From Turritopsis dohrnii (lineage: Eukaryota; Cnidaria; Hydrozoa; Anthoathecata; Oceaniidae), in contig BQMF02000014.1 of NCBI GenBank assembly GCA_027922465.2, positions 1,674,001-1,738,000 of the forward strand: DNA of 64,000 nucleotides. Direction: 5' to 3'. Positions 10,310 through 21,770 of this stretch are shown here, piece after piece; position 1 is the first letter of the stretch; every line of letters starts with the position of its first letter. A program made the position numbers and the translations under genes. The notes beneath the pieces are model-generated. The model saw only the letters and a program-made list of their open reading frames with translations, was not told where the DNA came from and did not search any database.

Positions 10310-11637
10310 TATAGTGTTAAACCAACATATAGTTTCGATTTCATCGTCTCGATGCTTGCTTCGTTGGTGAGTAAAGTGTTGTCGATATTTGACCGACTCA
10401 AAAATGTCTTCTGCATTGTTAGTTAGTAAATAACGTCGAAAAGGCGGAGTAGTGTTAAGGCTAACATAACCGCGATCTTCTTGTTGATCTTCTTGTTGTT
10501 AGTTATTTTAAGATGTTTTTTATGACTTCGGAGCATTTGTTGTTGTTTTTTTAAATCACTTTTTAAATAATTAGTTTTTTACCGTTTAAGTAATATAATG
10601 TTTTGTACCGTTCCGTATATTTTAATAAAAATGATATTTTTCTAGTAAAAGAAGTAACCCCAATCTTCATTTAGTCGTCTCGTCTCCCACAAACCAATAC
10701 GCATGCGCAGTGTATCCTCTTCTATTTTGAACGAATCATGTTCTGTTTTTTTCTATACGGATAATTTTCTAATAGCATCAACTTCTTACCCAGGGCCTTA
10801 ATAAAGAGAACAATTTGAGATATGATTTTGTGCACAATGATAATGTATTCCAAGCTTTAAACACTTTGGAAACGAGGCGTTGGTTGCTGTTAGGTAATTT
10901 CTGAAAAGGTCTGTTGCAACGATATCATGTCAACGAGTCACGAATCACAAAAACCATTAATTTTTTCATCATTAAGTTTTACCGGTTACCCTACCTATGT
11001 TACTAAATCAATACTCTACTATATACCTTTGCACTTTCTTCTCATAATGGAACTTCCATGGAGAACATGTAAATATCAAAATATGGAGAAAGAAAACATG
11101 GACGTTCATTGGAACTAGGGTTCAATTCAATACAAGAGAGTTTAAAACATAAATACTGCTATCTTATAAAAAAAAAATCATAAACGAAAACTCATTATCT
11201 ACATTATATTATTTACAGTATAGTTTTTTCTGACAAGATGAGATCGTTAAGTTTGTTGTTGATTGATATCCTGGGTTAAACGAGCAAAGTATAAAATATT
11301 ACCTCGCTCTACCAAACAAAATGAGACTTTCAACAACACAGATAACATGATCGAGTCCTGTGAGACACTCAAATCTCAAAGTACCTTCATCATACGAAAA
11401 CAAACAAAGGAGGAGGGCTAGAATCTATCAATCTCTTGACTTCAGTGTTTAGAATGTCTTGTGTTTTTTATATTTTCTGCAACCGAAAACTTTGAGGGAT
11501 ATGTTGTCTCACCAAGCTTTCTATCTCTCCTCCTCGGCGCTCCTCCTTTGATGCTTAAATAAGATGTTAGTCCTTTTCGTATCTTTCATTCATAATTTGA
11601 AAAATATTTTACCGTTTTATCCATATATATTCTTATT
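10310..11637. other. Intergenic, no gene recognised
   Basis: AT-rich sequence between the chitin-binding gene and the first small secreted-protein gene. No convincing open frame, RNA gene or full repeat was seen. The bases just left of 11638 (TCTTATT at 11631) read AATAAGA on the minus strand, a possible weak polyadenylation signal for the gene at 11638-12099. Confidence 0.4.
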
Positions 11638-12099
11638 TTAAAATTTAGTTTTGCTGAAAATACTTTTCCCAGTCTCGTCCGTTTCAGTTCTGGCTTTCAA
11701 GTTGGATAACGTATTCCAAATCTGTCCAATCACCTCGCAGTCACCGTCACACTCCCATTGGACTTTGCTTCGCGACAAAATTTCCATGAGGCGTTTCTGT
11801 TTGCTGAGTTTATCCGACTTTTTTTCGGCAACCAATTTGTCCCATTCAATTTTATCTTGGTCATTTGAAACTATCAATTCCGAACGCTTTACTAAATCTG
11901 AAAATTTTTTGATCAGTTTGGCAAGTTCAGCTTTCCTTTTTGCATCGGTGTTTTTGCTATCGATTTCTTTCGAGAAGCTTTCGTTTAAGCTCTTCAATCG
12001 TTTCGATAATGCAGTCCAGTCGTCGGCCACGGGTTTCCCATCACATGCCCAACACAGAGCAAGTAAAATAATAACAAATGCTACCACACTTTTATACAT
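11638..12099 (-). CDS. Small secreted protein, WxCDxxC family, member 1 (153 aa)
   Basis: I do not recognise this family. I chose the ATG at 12099 because it begins a good signal peptide (MYKSVVAFVIILLALCWACD, then GKP); a longer frame to 12162 adds 21 residues before it. The mature part is Lys/Glu-rich and predicted helical, with WTALSKRLK near the start. KQKRLMEIL then leads into the core VQWECDGDCEVIGQIW, which has the only two mature cysteines (CX3C). The tail ends SIFSKTKF. This is the most divergent member (Gly-Asp inside the loop, IW in place of LR). The gene appears intronless, with a TATA-like element about 130 bases upstream. Function unknown; a secreted peptide or precursor is possible. 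Confidence 0.72.
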   Translation of the reverse strand: MYKSVVAFVIILLALCWACDGKPVADDWTALSKRLKSLNESFSKEIDSKNTDAKRKAELAKLIKKFSDLVKRSELIVSNDQDKIEWDKLVAEKKSDKLSKQKRLMEILSRSKVQWECDGDCEVIGQIWNTLSNLKARTETDETGKSIFSKTKF

Positions 12100-12230
12100 C
12101 TTCGAGCACAAATAATCTTTTACGTATGTGACTGCACTTTTTTTTGATAATACTTTTCCCAACTATTTGACCAATCAGTGATCTGCTTGTTTGATGTCAG
12201 TCCAAACTTGAATGATACCACAACCTCGCA

Positions 12231-12245
12231 GCACATTTATATAGC
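12231..12245 (-). promoter_or_regulatory. TATA-like element upstream of member 1
   Basis: On the minus strand the bases read GCTATATAAATGTG, about 135 bases before the ATG at 12099. This position fits a transcript with a leader of roughly 100 bases. Confidence 0.45.
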
Positions 12246-12259
12246 AATACGATTTTCAG

Positions 12260-14092
12260 GGAAATTTCCTTTTTTTCGGTAATTTTTCCGTATGAATCTT
12301 TAAAAAATAAATAGATAAAACAACTATCAAAACCCAAGAAAAACCCTAATTTTTGTCTTTCACTACAATAAGACATCAACTTCAGTACCAGACCCTTTAA
12401 CGTCTTAATCATTCTGATCTCCATTACATAGTAGCCTTTGTTGCGCCTCGCTGTTTCTTTTGTACATTTGCTGTACCATCAATAGCCATGCTGGATACAT
12501 GGCTGTAAATAAGATCAAAGTAAGAGCTGCTTTGTGAGTGGTTTTATTGTTCATGTTTTACAAACCGAATCAATTCAAAAAATTATTCAAATCCGGTTTT
12601 TTTCCGCATTTAATGCGAGGGAACTGGGAACTAACATGTCTAGTTATCATGCTTTGGATTTTAATTTTCTGGAATATCTATAGAAATTGCTGCGCAAATT
12701 TTCCGCTCAGACTTATTTCTGTATGATAAGGAACAACAACGAAATGTGTTTGCTTTGTCAGCTATTTTCCTCAGCCATTTCTTTGTTACAGGCTTTGGTA
12801 AACATCCGTTTCATGGTGCTTTGGGTTAACACAAAAAAGTTACACCACATAGAGTTAGAAAAAAATAAAAATTTATTTTGGGATATATAAGTTGAAAAAA
12901 AGGGTAGAGATCTGCGTTTACTATAAACGAATTCTGAAAGGAATTTTAAAATAATTTTTGAAGGAAAATACTAAAATTGTTTTTGTTTTTTTTGTAAGGG
13001 GAAAATGACGAGTGTATCCAAGTCCAATGTGTTTAGACCGCCAAGTGTTTTGATTATGCGAGTAAAAAACAAGCATGATGTATGGAAACGTAAGATTTTA
13101 GTATGAAAACAACCAGGAATAGAATTTGTCTCGTCTTATGTTTGATGTTCTCTTATTTTCGAGGCAATATACAATAACTGTCTCATTTAACCAAAACAGA
13201 AAGTCTTCTTAAACCAAACTATTAGGGCTGCGTCTTCTTACACACGCGTTATGGTGGTTGTCAGTTATTTCGAATGTTAACTCATATTCTGTTGTATTTC
13301 GGACAGTGATCAATATTTTAGACAAAAGGATTTAATTAAGTATCTACTGCAACGGTTAGGCTGGAGATTTGCAATGACAATAATACCAGGCTATTTAGAA
13401 TTACTTTCTTTGATATGGAATATCGAGGAATAACTCGATTAACCCCATTTTAAATTTCATTTTGAAGACATCACTTTGAATCAAATACTGTCCACTGCAA
13501 ACTTCAAATCCATTCCGTGACCCTGAATCTTTCATACTTCCGATTACAAAAGAAGATTACAAAACTATTCGTTAATTAGGGTGAGTGAGGTCAATGTATG
13601 AGATTTGACAAACTATCACTTATATCAATATACAGTTCTCAGGCACTGCATGTATCAACTTGTATGTATCCACATAAAACTGATCCAAGCTACGAAAGAA
13701 GAAAACCTTCCGCCATATTTTCTTTTGTGTGTTACTGTTTACAGCAACGGCAACCGACGTCGAATCATGTATATTTTCAAAATTCAATAGCTCAAATACT
13801 GCCTGAATAATTTATTATCTGAAAGAATTTTTTTTGGAAAATTCATTTAAGCGAGGTTCCAAGAAGTTTAGATTTCATTACCAAGTTTATAACACAAGAT
13901 GTTATGAATAGTTTTTGATTGGATACCCAACTTCGTGCCGAGGTTGTTTCTCTCTTTAGGATATGAAGTATGGTCGTCTATAAGACCAAAAGCGACAAAA
14001 CAGCCCTGGGTACGATTTCGAAGAAATAAGCCTTGCTTTAAAATTTTGACAATCAGCAATCCATACTTGGTTCAGCGATAAGATGATCGTAA
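12260..14092. other. Intergenic, nothing recognised
   Basis: 1.8 kb of AT-rich sequence with scattered frames of 60-75 codons that show no domain, signal peptide or codon pattern suggesting a gene. No complete repeat was found. Confidence 0.4.
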
Positions 14093-14205
14093 CCCAACGG
14101 GCAAAATCGTTAAAGTCATTATGAAGAAGTGCATTTTCATTGAAATTGTGTGTAAATCTCCATAGAAATGCACTCCTTCACAGTGATTTTTTAGCACATG
14201 TGAAA
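14093..14205 (+). mobile_element. Hairpin MITE (CCCAGYGGGC family), copy 3
   Basis: Left end CCCAACGGGCAAAATCG is good; the right end (after TTTTTTAGCACATGTG) has decayed. The core ATTGAAATTGTGTGTAAATC ... GCACTCCTTCACAGTGA is intact. Confidence 0.75.
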
Positions 14206-15334
14206 TATTTCCACTTATCTTTCACCTTCAAAAGGAATTTTATCAATAATACGAACAATGAAATTACTTTTACGTTGTCCTGATATGGTAAAACATTTCG
14301 CAAATTTTACAATCATTTCAAAATGAGGTAAAATATGGTAAATTGTTTGTTTGTTTTTACTATTGTTTTTTTTTTTTTTTGAAAATAAACAACTACAAAC
14401 AGTTGGTATACGGTGCAGGAGTGGGGTGGTTATCATTTTCGTCTTACGCCATATTACCGCCATGTTACCAGATGGTTGTGAATACGAGATAAAATTAAAC
14501 ACTGCTTTCAGCGCTGATCAAAAATTCTAATCTTATTCGTGCAATGATTGCACTGTAAAAATAATAATTGACGGAAAAACACCACAAATATGTCGCAATT
14601 ACAGTTATATATCGCCACGTCATATGTCGGATGTGACGTGACGGTAAGTAAGGGAAATACGACGCTAAGCTTTATTAACATATTTTAAATAACTGAATGA
14701 AATTTCATGATGGGTTGTCATGGCAACTTCATTAATAGGTATTACGAGCCACATACCTTGTATTTCTTATTTTGATTTTTTTTTCTGATTTGATAATTCG
14801 ATGAGCGGTGACGTCATCAACGATTAGATCAATGCCTTTCCGCCAACTATCAAAAGGGGGAGATTTTTTTAAGCTGTGATACAGATGCACCTTAAGAAAA
14901 TAAACGAGATCATGTCAGAAACAAATCTGTTTTAAGTTCATTTACTAGGAAGGTAGTTGTTAAAGTCAAATGTACTAGTTGTTGAATGTAAACAAACCAC
15001 GTGTGTCAGTATCGAGGATTTTAAGATGTGCTTATAATAATCTTCTGATGGAGCTTAAAAACAGATATTTTCATTAGCTTCATTTACTCATTTGGCAAAT
15101 TGCGTTACTCACTCGTCTGAAAAAACATTTCTTGCTGTATTCGGACGGTTGGTTGTTGCTATTAGCAATTAGCTATTATTAGCATTCATGACAAAATTCA
15201 TGTATCATTTTATCATATCAGAAAATCATTAACCGTTTATTGACTTGATCTGTTTAAGCTACGTACTTATGTTGGTGGTTGATGTCAGCTGATAGCGTGT
15301 ACAAAGATAAAATTTAAACAGATTTGTCGCTGAT
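14206..15334. other. Intergenic, nothing recognised
   Basis: AT-rich spacer with a T tract at about 14365-14380. No gene or full repeat supported. Confidence 0.35.
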
Positions 15335-15435
15335 CAGTGGGCAAACTTGTTGAAAAATCGCTGCGAATGAGTGCATTTCTATAAGAACTATACAGCCTAT
15401 TTCATTAAAAATGCTCTTCATCTCAGTGACTTTTT
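15335..15435 (-). mobile_element. Hairpin MITE (CCCAGYGGGC family), copy 4
   Basis: CAGTGGGCAAACTTGTTGAA at the left, then AATCGCTGCGAATGAGTGCA and ATGCTCTTCATCTCAGTGAC. Reverse orientation. The right terminus is lost where the AACCCAGGGTT palindrome begins, so that element may have inserted here. Confidence 0.72.
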
Positions 15436-15448
15436 GAAGATTCTGACA

Positions 15449-15655
15449 TCCAACCTCGAACCCAGGGTTTCTTGTCGTTTCGATATACAGACAGCAACGA
15501 AGAATACGGTTGTCCTATATCGAGAAGGCAAGAAACCCTGGGTTGGAGGTTGGCTGAGATGATCTCGTTTAAACATGATCCTCCGTTCTATTCCCTGAGA
15601 GCAGCCTCGAACCCAGGGTCCCTGGAACCCTGGGTTCAAGGTTGCCCTGAGAGCT
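15449..15655. repeat. AACCCAGGGTT palindromic element
   Basis: The arm around 15451-15487 (CCTCGAACCCAGGGTTTCTTG region) pairs with 15516-15551 (CAAGAAACCCTGGGTTGGAG). A second, smaller palindrome follows at 15604-15642 (CGAACCCAGGGTCCCTGG against its reverse). Open frames on both strands here come from the palindrome. Probably a fold-back MITE related to the hairpin at 16184-16320. Confidence 0.65.
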
Positions 15656-15701
15656 TTTCAAGAGGAACAGTTTACTCTCTTTCGTATTTTGATAATCCAA
15701 T

Positions 15702-15822
15702 CCAAGTGGGTAAAATCGTCAAAAGTCACTGTATGGAAGAGCATTTTAATTGAAATAGTGTATTATATTTCTATTGAAATGCGCAGCTTTCCAAGTGATT
15801 GTTCAACAAAATTGCCCACTGA
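15702..15822 (+). mobile_element. Hairpin MITE (CCCAGYGGGC family), copy 5
   Basis: Left CCAAGTGGGTAAAATCGTC, right TTGCCCACTGAG; core TTGAAATAGTGTATTATATT present. Slightly diverged stem. Confidence 0.75.
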
Positions 15823-16183
15823 GATGATGGCTTTCCATGTTATTTATCGGACTTGAATTTGATAAATCTCCAATCATAGTTTGAATGGGACGTCCTCGTT
15901 TTCTTTGCTTTCTTGTTTAAAGGATTTCTATTATTTCTGAATTTGGAAAATAGATTTTGTAATGTTTGTTTTGTTTTACCGGCACCGAGATTCTTAATGA
16001 TCTTAAGTGCTTGATGTTTTCTTTCATGCATTTTTGTTTTTCTTGTCAAGAATGATCTGTCATTCTGAGTAAACAAAGTCAAATACAGGACATGTGGAAA
16101 TTGATTTATCGCGCTAGGGTCACGTAACTTTTGCACAGAATTTAAATTTCAAAATTCAGAATTTGTGGTAGAGAAAATGGACG

Positions 16184-16320
16184 GGTTCCTTATCAACCTG
16201 GAAACCCAGGGTGTCTTACCCTTTTGATTTATAGATGGGCAGTGCCTCTTTCTTTCTTCTCCGTCGTCTGTATATTAAAAAGGCAAAAAACCTTGCGTTT
16301 CATATGTTGATAAGGAACAC
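16184..16320. repeat. Hairpin element, GTTCCTTATCAAC ends
   Basis: GGTTCCTTATCAACCTGGAA at the left is matched in reverse by TGTTGATAAGGAACAC at the right, with about 50-base arms. It shares AAACCCAGGGT with the palindrome at 15449-15655. No coding content. Confidence 0.6.
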
Positions 16321-18040
16321 TCAGAAGAAACGTTTCCAACTGAATCTTGGTTCTCCACACACACTTCCTATTTATACTAGAACAAATAAAATCCACTAAG
16401 ATTTACTCCAGACTCAATTGGGGGAAAATTTGTCAGGTAAAAACTTGGAATAAAGGAAAAATAACTTGTTCGTTTCATACAGCAACTTAGTTATTACCCT
16501 CCTGCACCTCCAATCTTCTCATGCCCCATCCAATTGTTCTTTCGTTCAAAGTTACTCTACATTCTCAGTATTTATAAAAAAGCCCTTTTTAGTGTCTTTT
16601 AGTTAATCTCAATTCCTAATTTCAGGTCTTTTAGTGGGTATATCTTGTAATTCTGGACCATCGGCTGTTGGTTAACTTTTTTTGGTAATAAAAATTAAGC
16701 AGTCTGCACGGTAATTCTTCGAAGGTCCGAAATTTTTATAAACTATATAAATACCATAGTTATCTAATATTGAGGTTTGGAGTTGTTTTTCACGTTTTCG
16801 TTTTAAACAATGGTATTTTCTAGTAGCCACTGTCGTAAATAACAACAACAAAAAATTTTTTTTCGTGAATTTTCACATTTTAGAGTGTTTGCACTCCATC
16901 ACTGGTTTAAAATAAAATAAGTCAAAGCCAATATCATTAAGCCAAAATAAACACAAAAGCAGCAAGGGTGGTGTGCGAAAATGTAATAAGTTACAAAAAC
17001 TTACCAAAACAACATGTCTTCCTCTTGCCAAGAAACAATTTAAATATCTCAACCAGGAAGTTGGATGTATTTGTGAGTTGGTGATAAAACCGGTTATGAT
17101 AGATAGTAAATAAAACTAGAAACACATATTCAGAATCGAAAAAATATCGAACAGAAACTTCGTCACATGAATCCAAGAATTTCATAGCTGTAAAATATTT
17201 TGAAAGGTCCTTTTCTTGATCTCTTGAAGATGTACATGAGAGGCACTCAATTGCTCGATTGCCTTACGTAAGACAAAAATAAAATAAAAAATAAAATATC
17301 TGCGTTGGAGGCTATTAGTGGATTTTCTTATGTTTCAATAACACCTGATCTTCGGTAGCGAAGTGCCGCTATTGTGGTGTCCAATATGTATTGGGGTCTG
17401 TACATATTTATTTACGCATTTTTGATGTTTTTACAAAGACCATGATTACGGTCAAACCATTCATAAACAGGCTCGTTTCAAAAGTTGAAGGCTCATTACA
17501 AGCAAGCATTGTTTAATCAAACAGATCAAATGTTTGATCTCGTTTGAGCATTTGCAACTTCCGTTTATCGATTTCGTAATTTATAATGCCATTTGCGCAG
17601 ATTCGGCAGATTATTGAGCATGTTTGCTTCGAGAGTTATCCGAGTTTGTAAACAAAATGTCAAAAGTCAAATGAAAGTCGAACAACATGCGGACGACTTT
17701 TCATAAAGAAACTTATTATTAGGGAAAATTAAGATTGGTTCCCACTTGGGTCTTTGATGGTCGAACATCTGATCACAAAGATTATGAATGAAAAACGACG
17801 AACCGTTTTGATATTTCATTACCAGTTCATCGGCCTTGACTTTGGGAGAAGAAGTTAAAACAATGAATGTTTGGTGTTCCCACTAGAGGATTTTCGGCGA
17901 TTAAAGTAGGCGATGAACGGAAAGGTAATTTAAAACTCCATTTTTCAGAAGAAATCATAAGTGAGATAAATAAACTCAATGACATTATATATGATTTCAT
18001 TTTCTTTCAGAAAAAATTTATCTCAGATCAAATTTCGCTT
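16321..18040. other. Intergenic, nothing recognised
   Basis: AT-rich spacer. No gene, RNA or full repeat supported. The TTTATT at 18041-18046, just beyond it, reads AATAAA on the minus strand and is a likely polyadenylation signal for the gene at 18058-18513. Confidence 0.4.
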
Positions 18041-18057
18041 TTTATTTCGTGGAAACT

Positions 18058-18513
18058 TTAATGATCATCTTTTGACATGTTTTTTCGGACGGTAAACAAA
18101 CTTGCTCGATTGCTTCTACCTGCATTTATCCTATTGGTCATTTCGTCGAGTTTCGAACGTAACTGTCCAATCAGTTGACAGTTTCGATTGCAATGCCATT
18201 TCAATCTCTTATTCTGCAAGAGTCTTGAGAGACGCTTTTCTTTTGATGACTTCCATGTGGTTTCTTCCTTTGCTTTCGTCTTTGCTAAAGAGCGTGAGGG
18301 TTTTACAAGCAGTTCATGAAACATTCCAATATCTTTGCTGTTATTTAAATGAGATTTCCCTCCCAATAGTTGGTTATTCAAGACTTTTTGCGTCATCACA
18401 TAGTGATCATCGTTAGAATGCACGATCTCCACAACATTATTGTATAAAGTTCCTTGAACATTTAGAGTATGTTGAACCAAGGATAAGAAAAAGTATTGGT
18501 ATGCAAGTACCAT
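18058..18513 (-). CDS. Small secreted protein, WxCDxxC family, member 2 (151 aa)
   Basis: Unrecognised family. The ATG at 18513 starts a hydrophobic leader (MVLAYQYFFLSLVQHTLNVQ) that looks like a signal peptide. The middle is polar and, unlike members 3 and 4, rich in His, Asn and Ser. KEKRLSRLLQNKR leads into the core LKWHCNRNCQLIGQLRSKL, with the two mature cysteines as CX3C; Asn replaces Asp in the loop. The tail has ASLFTVRK. No intron is needed. AATAAA lies 12 bases past the stop on the minus strand and a TATA-like run 50-60 bases upstream of the ATG. The complementary-strand frame at 18102-18416 is a shadow. Confidence 0.7.
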   Translation of the reverse strand: MVLAYQYFFLSLVQHTLNVQGTLYNNVVEIVHSNDDHYVMTQKVLNNQLLGGKSHLNNSKDIGMFHELLVKPSRSLAKTKAKEETTWKSSKEKRLSRLLQNKRLKWHCNRNCQLIGQLRSKLDEMTNRINAGRSNRASLFTVRKNMSKDDH

Positions 18514-18562
18514 GTCTACACAAGGTGGTTCAGTCCTTTTACTGATACATAGGTGTTTGTAA

Positions 18563-18577
18563 AATTATATATATGCA
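18563..18577 (-). promoter_or_regulatory. TATA-like element upstream of member 2
   Basis: Minus-strand reading GCATATATATAATTTT about 55 bases before the ATG at 18513. The short distance would give a very short leader, so the true start could differ. Confidence 0.4.
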
Positions 18578-18846
18578 TCATGCAGATTACAATCGTTTCT
18601 AATCGAACGGATCTTTATTCTTCAGTGGATATCAAATCTCTTTCACCTTTTAAATCGTACAAGATGTCCTTGTTTTTCAGTTGCGACTTTGTGATATAAA
18701 AGCATATTAGTCGGTTGGTTGTCATCCTATAAGTCATTTTTGATGTTTTAAGATCTGTTGTTTCCACCTTGTTGTAGTTATTGTCTATATATGTTTCCCC
18801 TCACAGAAAAGCTAAGCTTACAGAACAAAGTTCAAAACGTACAGGT

Positions 18847-18922
18847 CATTGTGTTCTCGCTGCATGCCTGTGGTACTGTAGATACGTAGAGATTTTCCTC
18901 TTATTGTTCCTAATATGATCGC
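18847..18922 (+). repeat. Direct repeat, copy 1 of 2
   Basis: CATTGTGTTCTCGCTGCATG ... TTGTTCCTAATATGATCGC recurs at 19674-19750 in the same orientation with few differences. Together they bracket about 750 bases that include the MITE at 19095-19388. Confidence 0.65.
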
Positions 18923-19094
18923 CGATAGGTCGTGGTACCACAGGTCACCAGAAACGAACTGACATTGTGCTAATGTAGGTGTCAGCTCCTGATGAAGGAC
19001 CTACAATCCTGCCTTTGTCACTTATACACGTGTTTTTTTCAAAACACACTTACATACATACGCACATACTATGAGAGATTTCTCTCGTTCTACC

Positions 19095-19388
19095 ATTAGG
19101 GAGATTCGTAAACTCGACGAGCCTGTTACACGAAAAAAATCAATTACTTGTGAGAATTTTTTTAAAACTGTTCTACTAAAACGGTACTTCAGAAATTTAG
19201 AGCCTTTTGTTGTATCAAAAGAAACATCATTACTTTGCACGCTTATTTCAGGTGTTGATGTGAAGTTTCTAATGACTTTGTAGGGAAAAATTCACGAGCA
19301 ACTCTACTAAGTTGTATATAATTCCCTACAAATCTGTAGAAAAATAGTTTCGTGTAAACGAAACATGATTTTTCCGAATCCCGCTAAT
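19095..19388 (+). mobile_element. 294-bp element with ATTAG(C/G)GNGATTCG ends, copy 1
   Basis: Begins ATTAGGGAGATTCGTAAA; the right end, reversed, is ATTAGCGGGATTCGGAAA. A second copy at 35405-35698 is about 95% identical by eye and the same length. The short frame inside both copies is conserved only because the whole element is; I do not call it a gene. Confidence 0.78.
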
Positions 19389-19673
19389 GTTTCTGGTTTC
19401 TAATTTGCTTACGTCACGATTACGTCAACCGTGTGCGTCATACTGAACTCTATAGACAAGATAAGCACTGACAAGAACACGAGAACAGTGTACAATGCAC
19501 TCTAATATACACTTATACAACACCACACTCCTTGTACTAATACAACACCACGACTCCCTACGCGTACGATCGGAGAGACTTAACTTTTTGTTACACATTT
19601 CAACAAATTAACATGTCACTTTCACTCTAAGTCACTGCTTATGCCGCAACACCATTCTTAAAAATAAAAATAT

Positions 19674-19750
19674 CATTGTGTTCTCGTTACATGCCTGTGG
19701 TACTGGAAATACGTAGAGATTTTTCCCCTTATTGTTCCTAATATGATCGC
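19674..19750 (+). repeat. Direct repeat, copy 2 of 2
   Basis: Same unit as 18847-18922: CATTGTGTTCTCGTTACATG through AATATGATCGC. Confidence 0.65.
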
Positions 19751-21301
19751 GAAAAATATCCGAACTTCGCGAGGCTATTCAAAACTGAACGACTTAATAA
19801 GTCTTCGAGACGTCCTTTTCTGAACTCTCAAATACGTCTTGTTTGCTGGAATCGCTTTCCTCTACTGAACAAATCACCTATGGGATTGATTTCTCAATTT
19901 CATAGGTAACGTAATTGATAGGTTTTGTCAGTGAAAATCTCTCTAGGTGGGATGAGATTGGCAATCACTTCTGTTTTCGCGATACACCCATTTGAGTTGT
20001 TCTTTATTTTTTTAAGCTACAGTGGAACCTCCATAAATGAGGTGGTTCCAGCCACGACGCTCTTTCTTACAAAATTGGTTCTTTCAAAAAAAGAGAAGAG
20101 TACCTGGTTGATCAGCTCATCTGATATGGGTTATGGGTGTTTATGATAGTGTGAAGACTGTTAAAAGGGCGTGGCTTAATAGTCATTATTGCGATGACGC
20201 CTCCTTTGCATTCTTAACAAAATTTCAATGGAATCTTGTAGTAAAAATGCCACAGGACTTATCATTCAGTTAGGGTTTAGTTTTTTTAATTTATATGTAA
20301 ATGATGAGGAAGGTGTCCTGAAGGTTGTTACGTCATGTTTCAGTTTTAAAAGTTTCTTATCTGTTCGATAAACACTTTCTCAGTCTGACGAAAAACGATC
20401 AAGTTGGGTCAAATCAATATGTTGAAATTGACAAATTTTGATCTGCATACATTTTCCATTCCTTTTAATGAATTCGATGTCGATTTCAAAATATATAAAA
20501 TTGGGGCCTACTAGTCAAATTAATTTGTCTGAAGAGACATTAACCAATCAGTTTCTTAGAATTTGAATAAGCCAATCAGCTTACTTGATAATCAAAATTC
20601 GAATTCGAAAAAGATTCGACTTGTTTTGTTTCAAACCATGCGCACAATCAAACTCGACAAATAGAATTTGGGAAAATTTGATTCAGTTACTTTGATCGTC
20701 TCGATTTAAATTTGCAAAGCATCAACAGGATCTCCTAAAGCGATGCCTCAGCTAGTGACTACTGAGTCGGCAGAGTACTGTCAGTCGGCAAAGCGCGTTA
20801 TAATTGCAAAGCATTGACAAAACGTAATATTGTGGAGAAAGAAAAGTTCATTAAAATAATTCAGAAAAAAATCGGGTGCAGGGGACTTGTGTTTGTTTAC
20901 AGAATGATCTACAGGCTGGTGACGTAAGAGAGTACTTTACCTTTTCAAACGATGATACAATGATCAGGAAACGATTGCAAAAACGACATCAACATGAAAC
21001 TTTTATGACGTCAAGGTATGCATACAGTCAGTATTTCTTTAGCTTTGAATGAATGTAGTAAATTCCCATTACTTAAAAGAATTGTGCAGTCAACAACATT
21101 TCTGAACACTGATTTTCTAGCCTTTATTTTAACGCACCTTGTCGAGCAAATTCACATGCTCACTTGAATACACTTAAATAGACGAGAAAAAATACATACC
21201 TTAGCGTCAATTATGATTGTTATTCAAGAACTAGACCGTCCGCAAATGATATCATATTGCCCGCCACATTTACTTAGCCATGGAAAATACATAGTAATGA
21301 C
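19751..21301. other. Intergenic, nothing firmly recognised
   Basis: CAGTGGAACCTCC near 20022 resembles the terminus of pogo/Tigger-type elements, but I could not find a matching second end. Otherwise AT-rich spacer without supported genes. Confidence 0.35.
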
Positions 21302-21770
21302 ACATGTTGAATTCTTTTTGAATCAGTTATCTTTGACATCCGCAGTCTGGTGGAGTCGATAAACAACTGTGAATAAGGAAAAAGTCATCCAGTCCTTTTA
21401 GTCACGGACATGCATTGTTAATGGCTCGCTCCTCTGGTCGTCAATTTATAGCTGAGTCTTTGAATTATCGTTACCTATGACACGTGTTAAATATCATTTC
21501 AGTGCAAGTTTGTTGCAAAATCACTACGAAGGAGTTTGTTTTTATAGAAATATACACTCTATTTCAATAAAAATGCTCTTCATCGCAGTGACGTTCGAAC
21601 GATTTTGCCCGCTGGGATTCTTCTTGAATCAATTACCTTTGACACATTTTGGTGGAGTCAATGAGTTGTTGTGAGCAAGAAATACACTTTATCTGAAGTG
21701 GTTAATCCCCTACTCGTCAATTTATAATCAAGCCTTTGAATTCCCATTACCTTTATACGTACATTGCCAA
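21302..21770. repeat. Tandem duplication of about 320-bp unit split by a MITE
   Basis: The segment around 21307-21490 (TTTTTGAATCAGTTATCTTT ... GTCAATTTATAGCTGAG ... GAATTATCGTTACCT) recurs at 21626-21760 (TTCTTGAATCAATTACCTTT ... GTCAATTTATAATCAAG ... GAATTCCCATTACCT). The MITE at 21500-21616 sits between the two copies. Confidence 0.6.
21500..21616 (-). mobile_element. Hairpin MITE (CCCAGYGGGC family), copy 6
   Basis: Left end CAGTGCAAGTTTGTTG is worn; right end TTTTGCCCGCTGGG is intact. Core AATATACACTCTATTTCAAT in reverse orientation. Confidence 0.78.

Noticed and set aside
11651..12115. 154-codon plus-strand frame
   Set aside because: Antisense shadow of small secreted-protein member 1; lacks the family's conserved features.
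15418..15753. Overlapping frames on both strands
   Set aside because: Created by the AACCCAGGGTT palindrome.
20022..20160. Pogo/Tigger-type terminus CAGTGGAACCTCC
   Set aside because: No second inverted end found within a reasonable distance, so not listed as an element.
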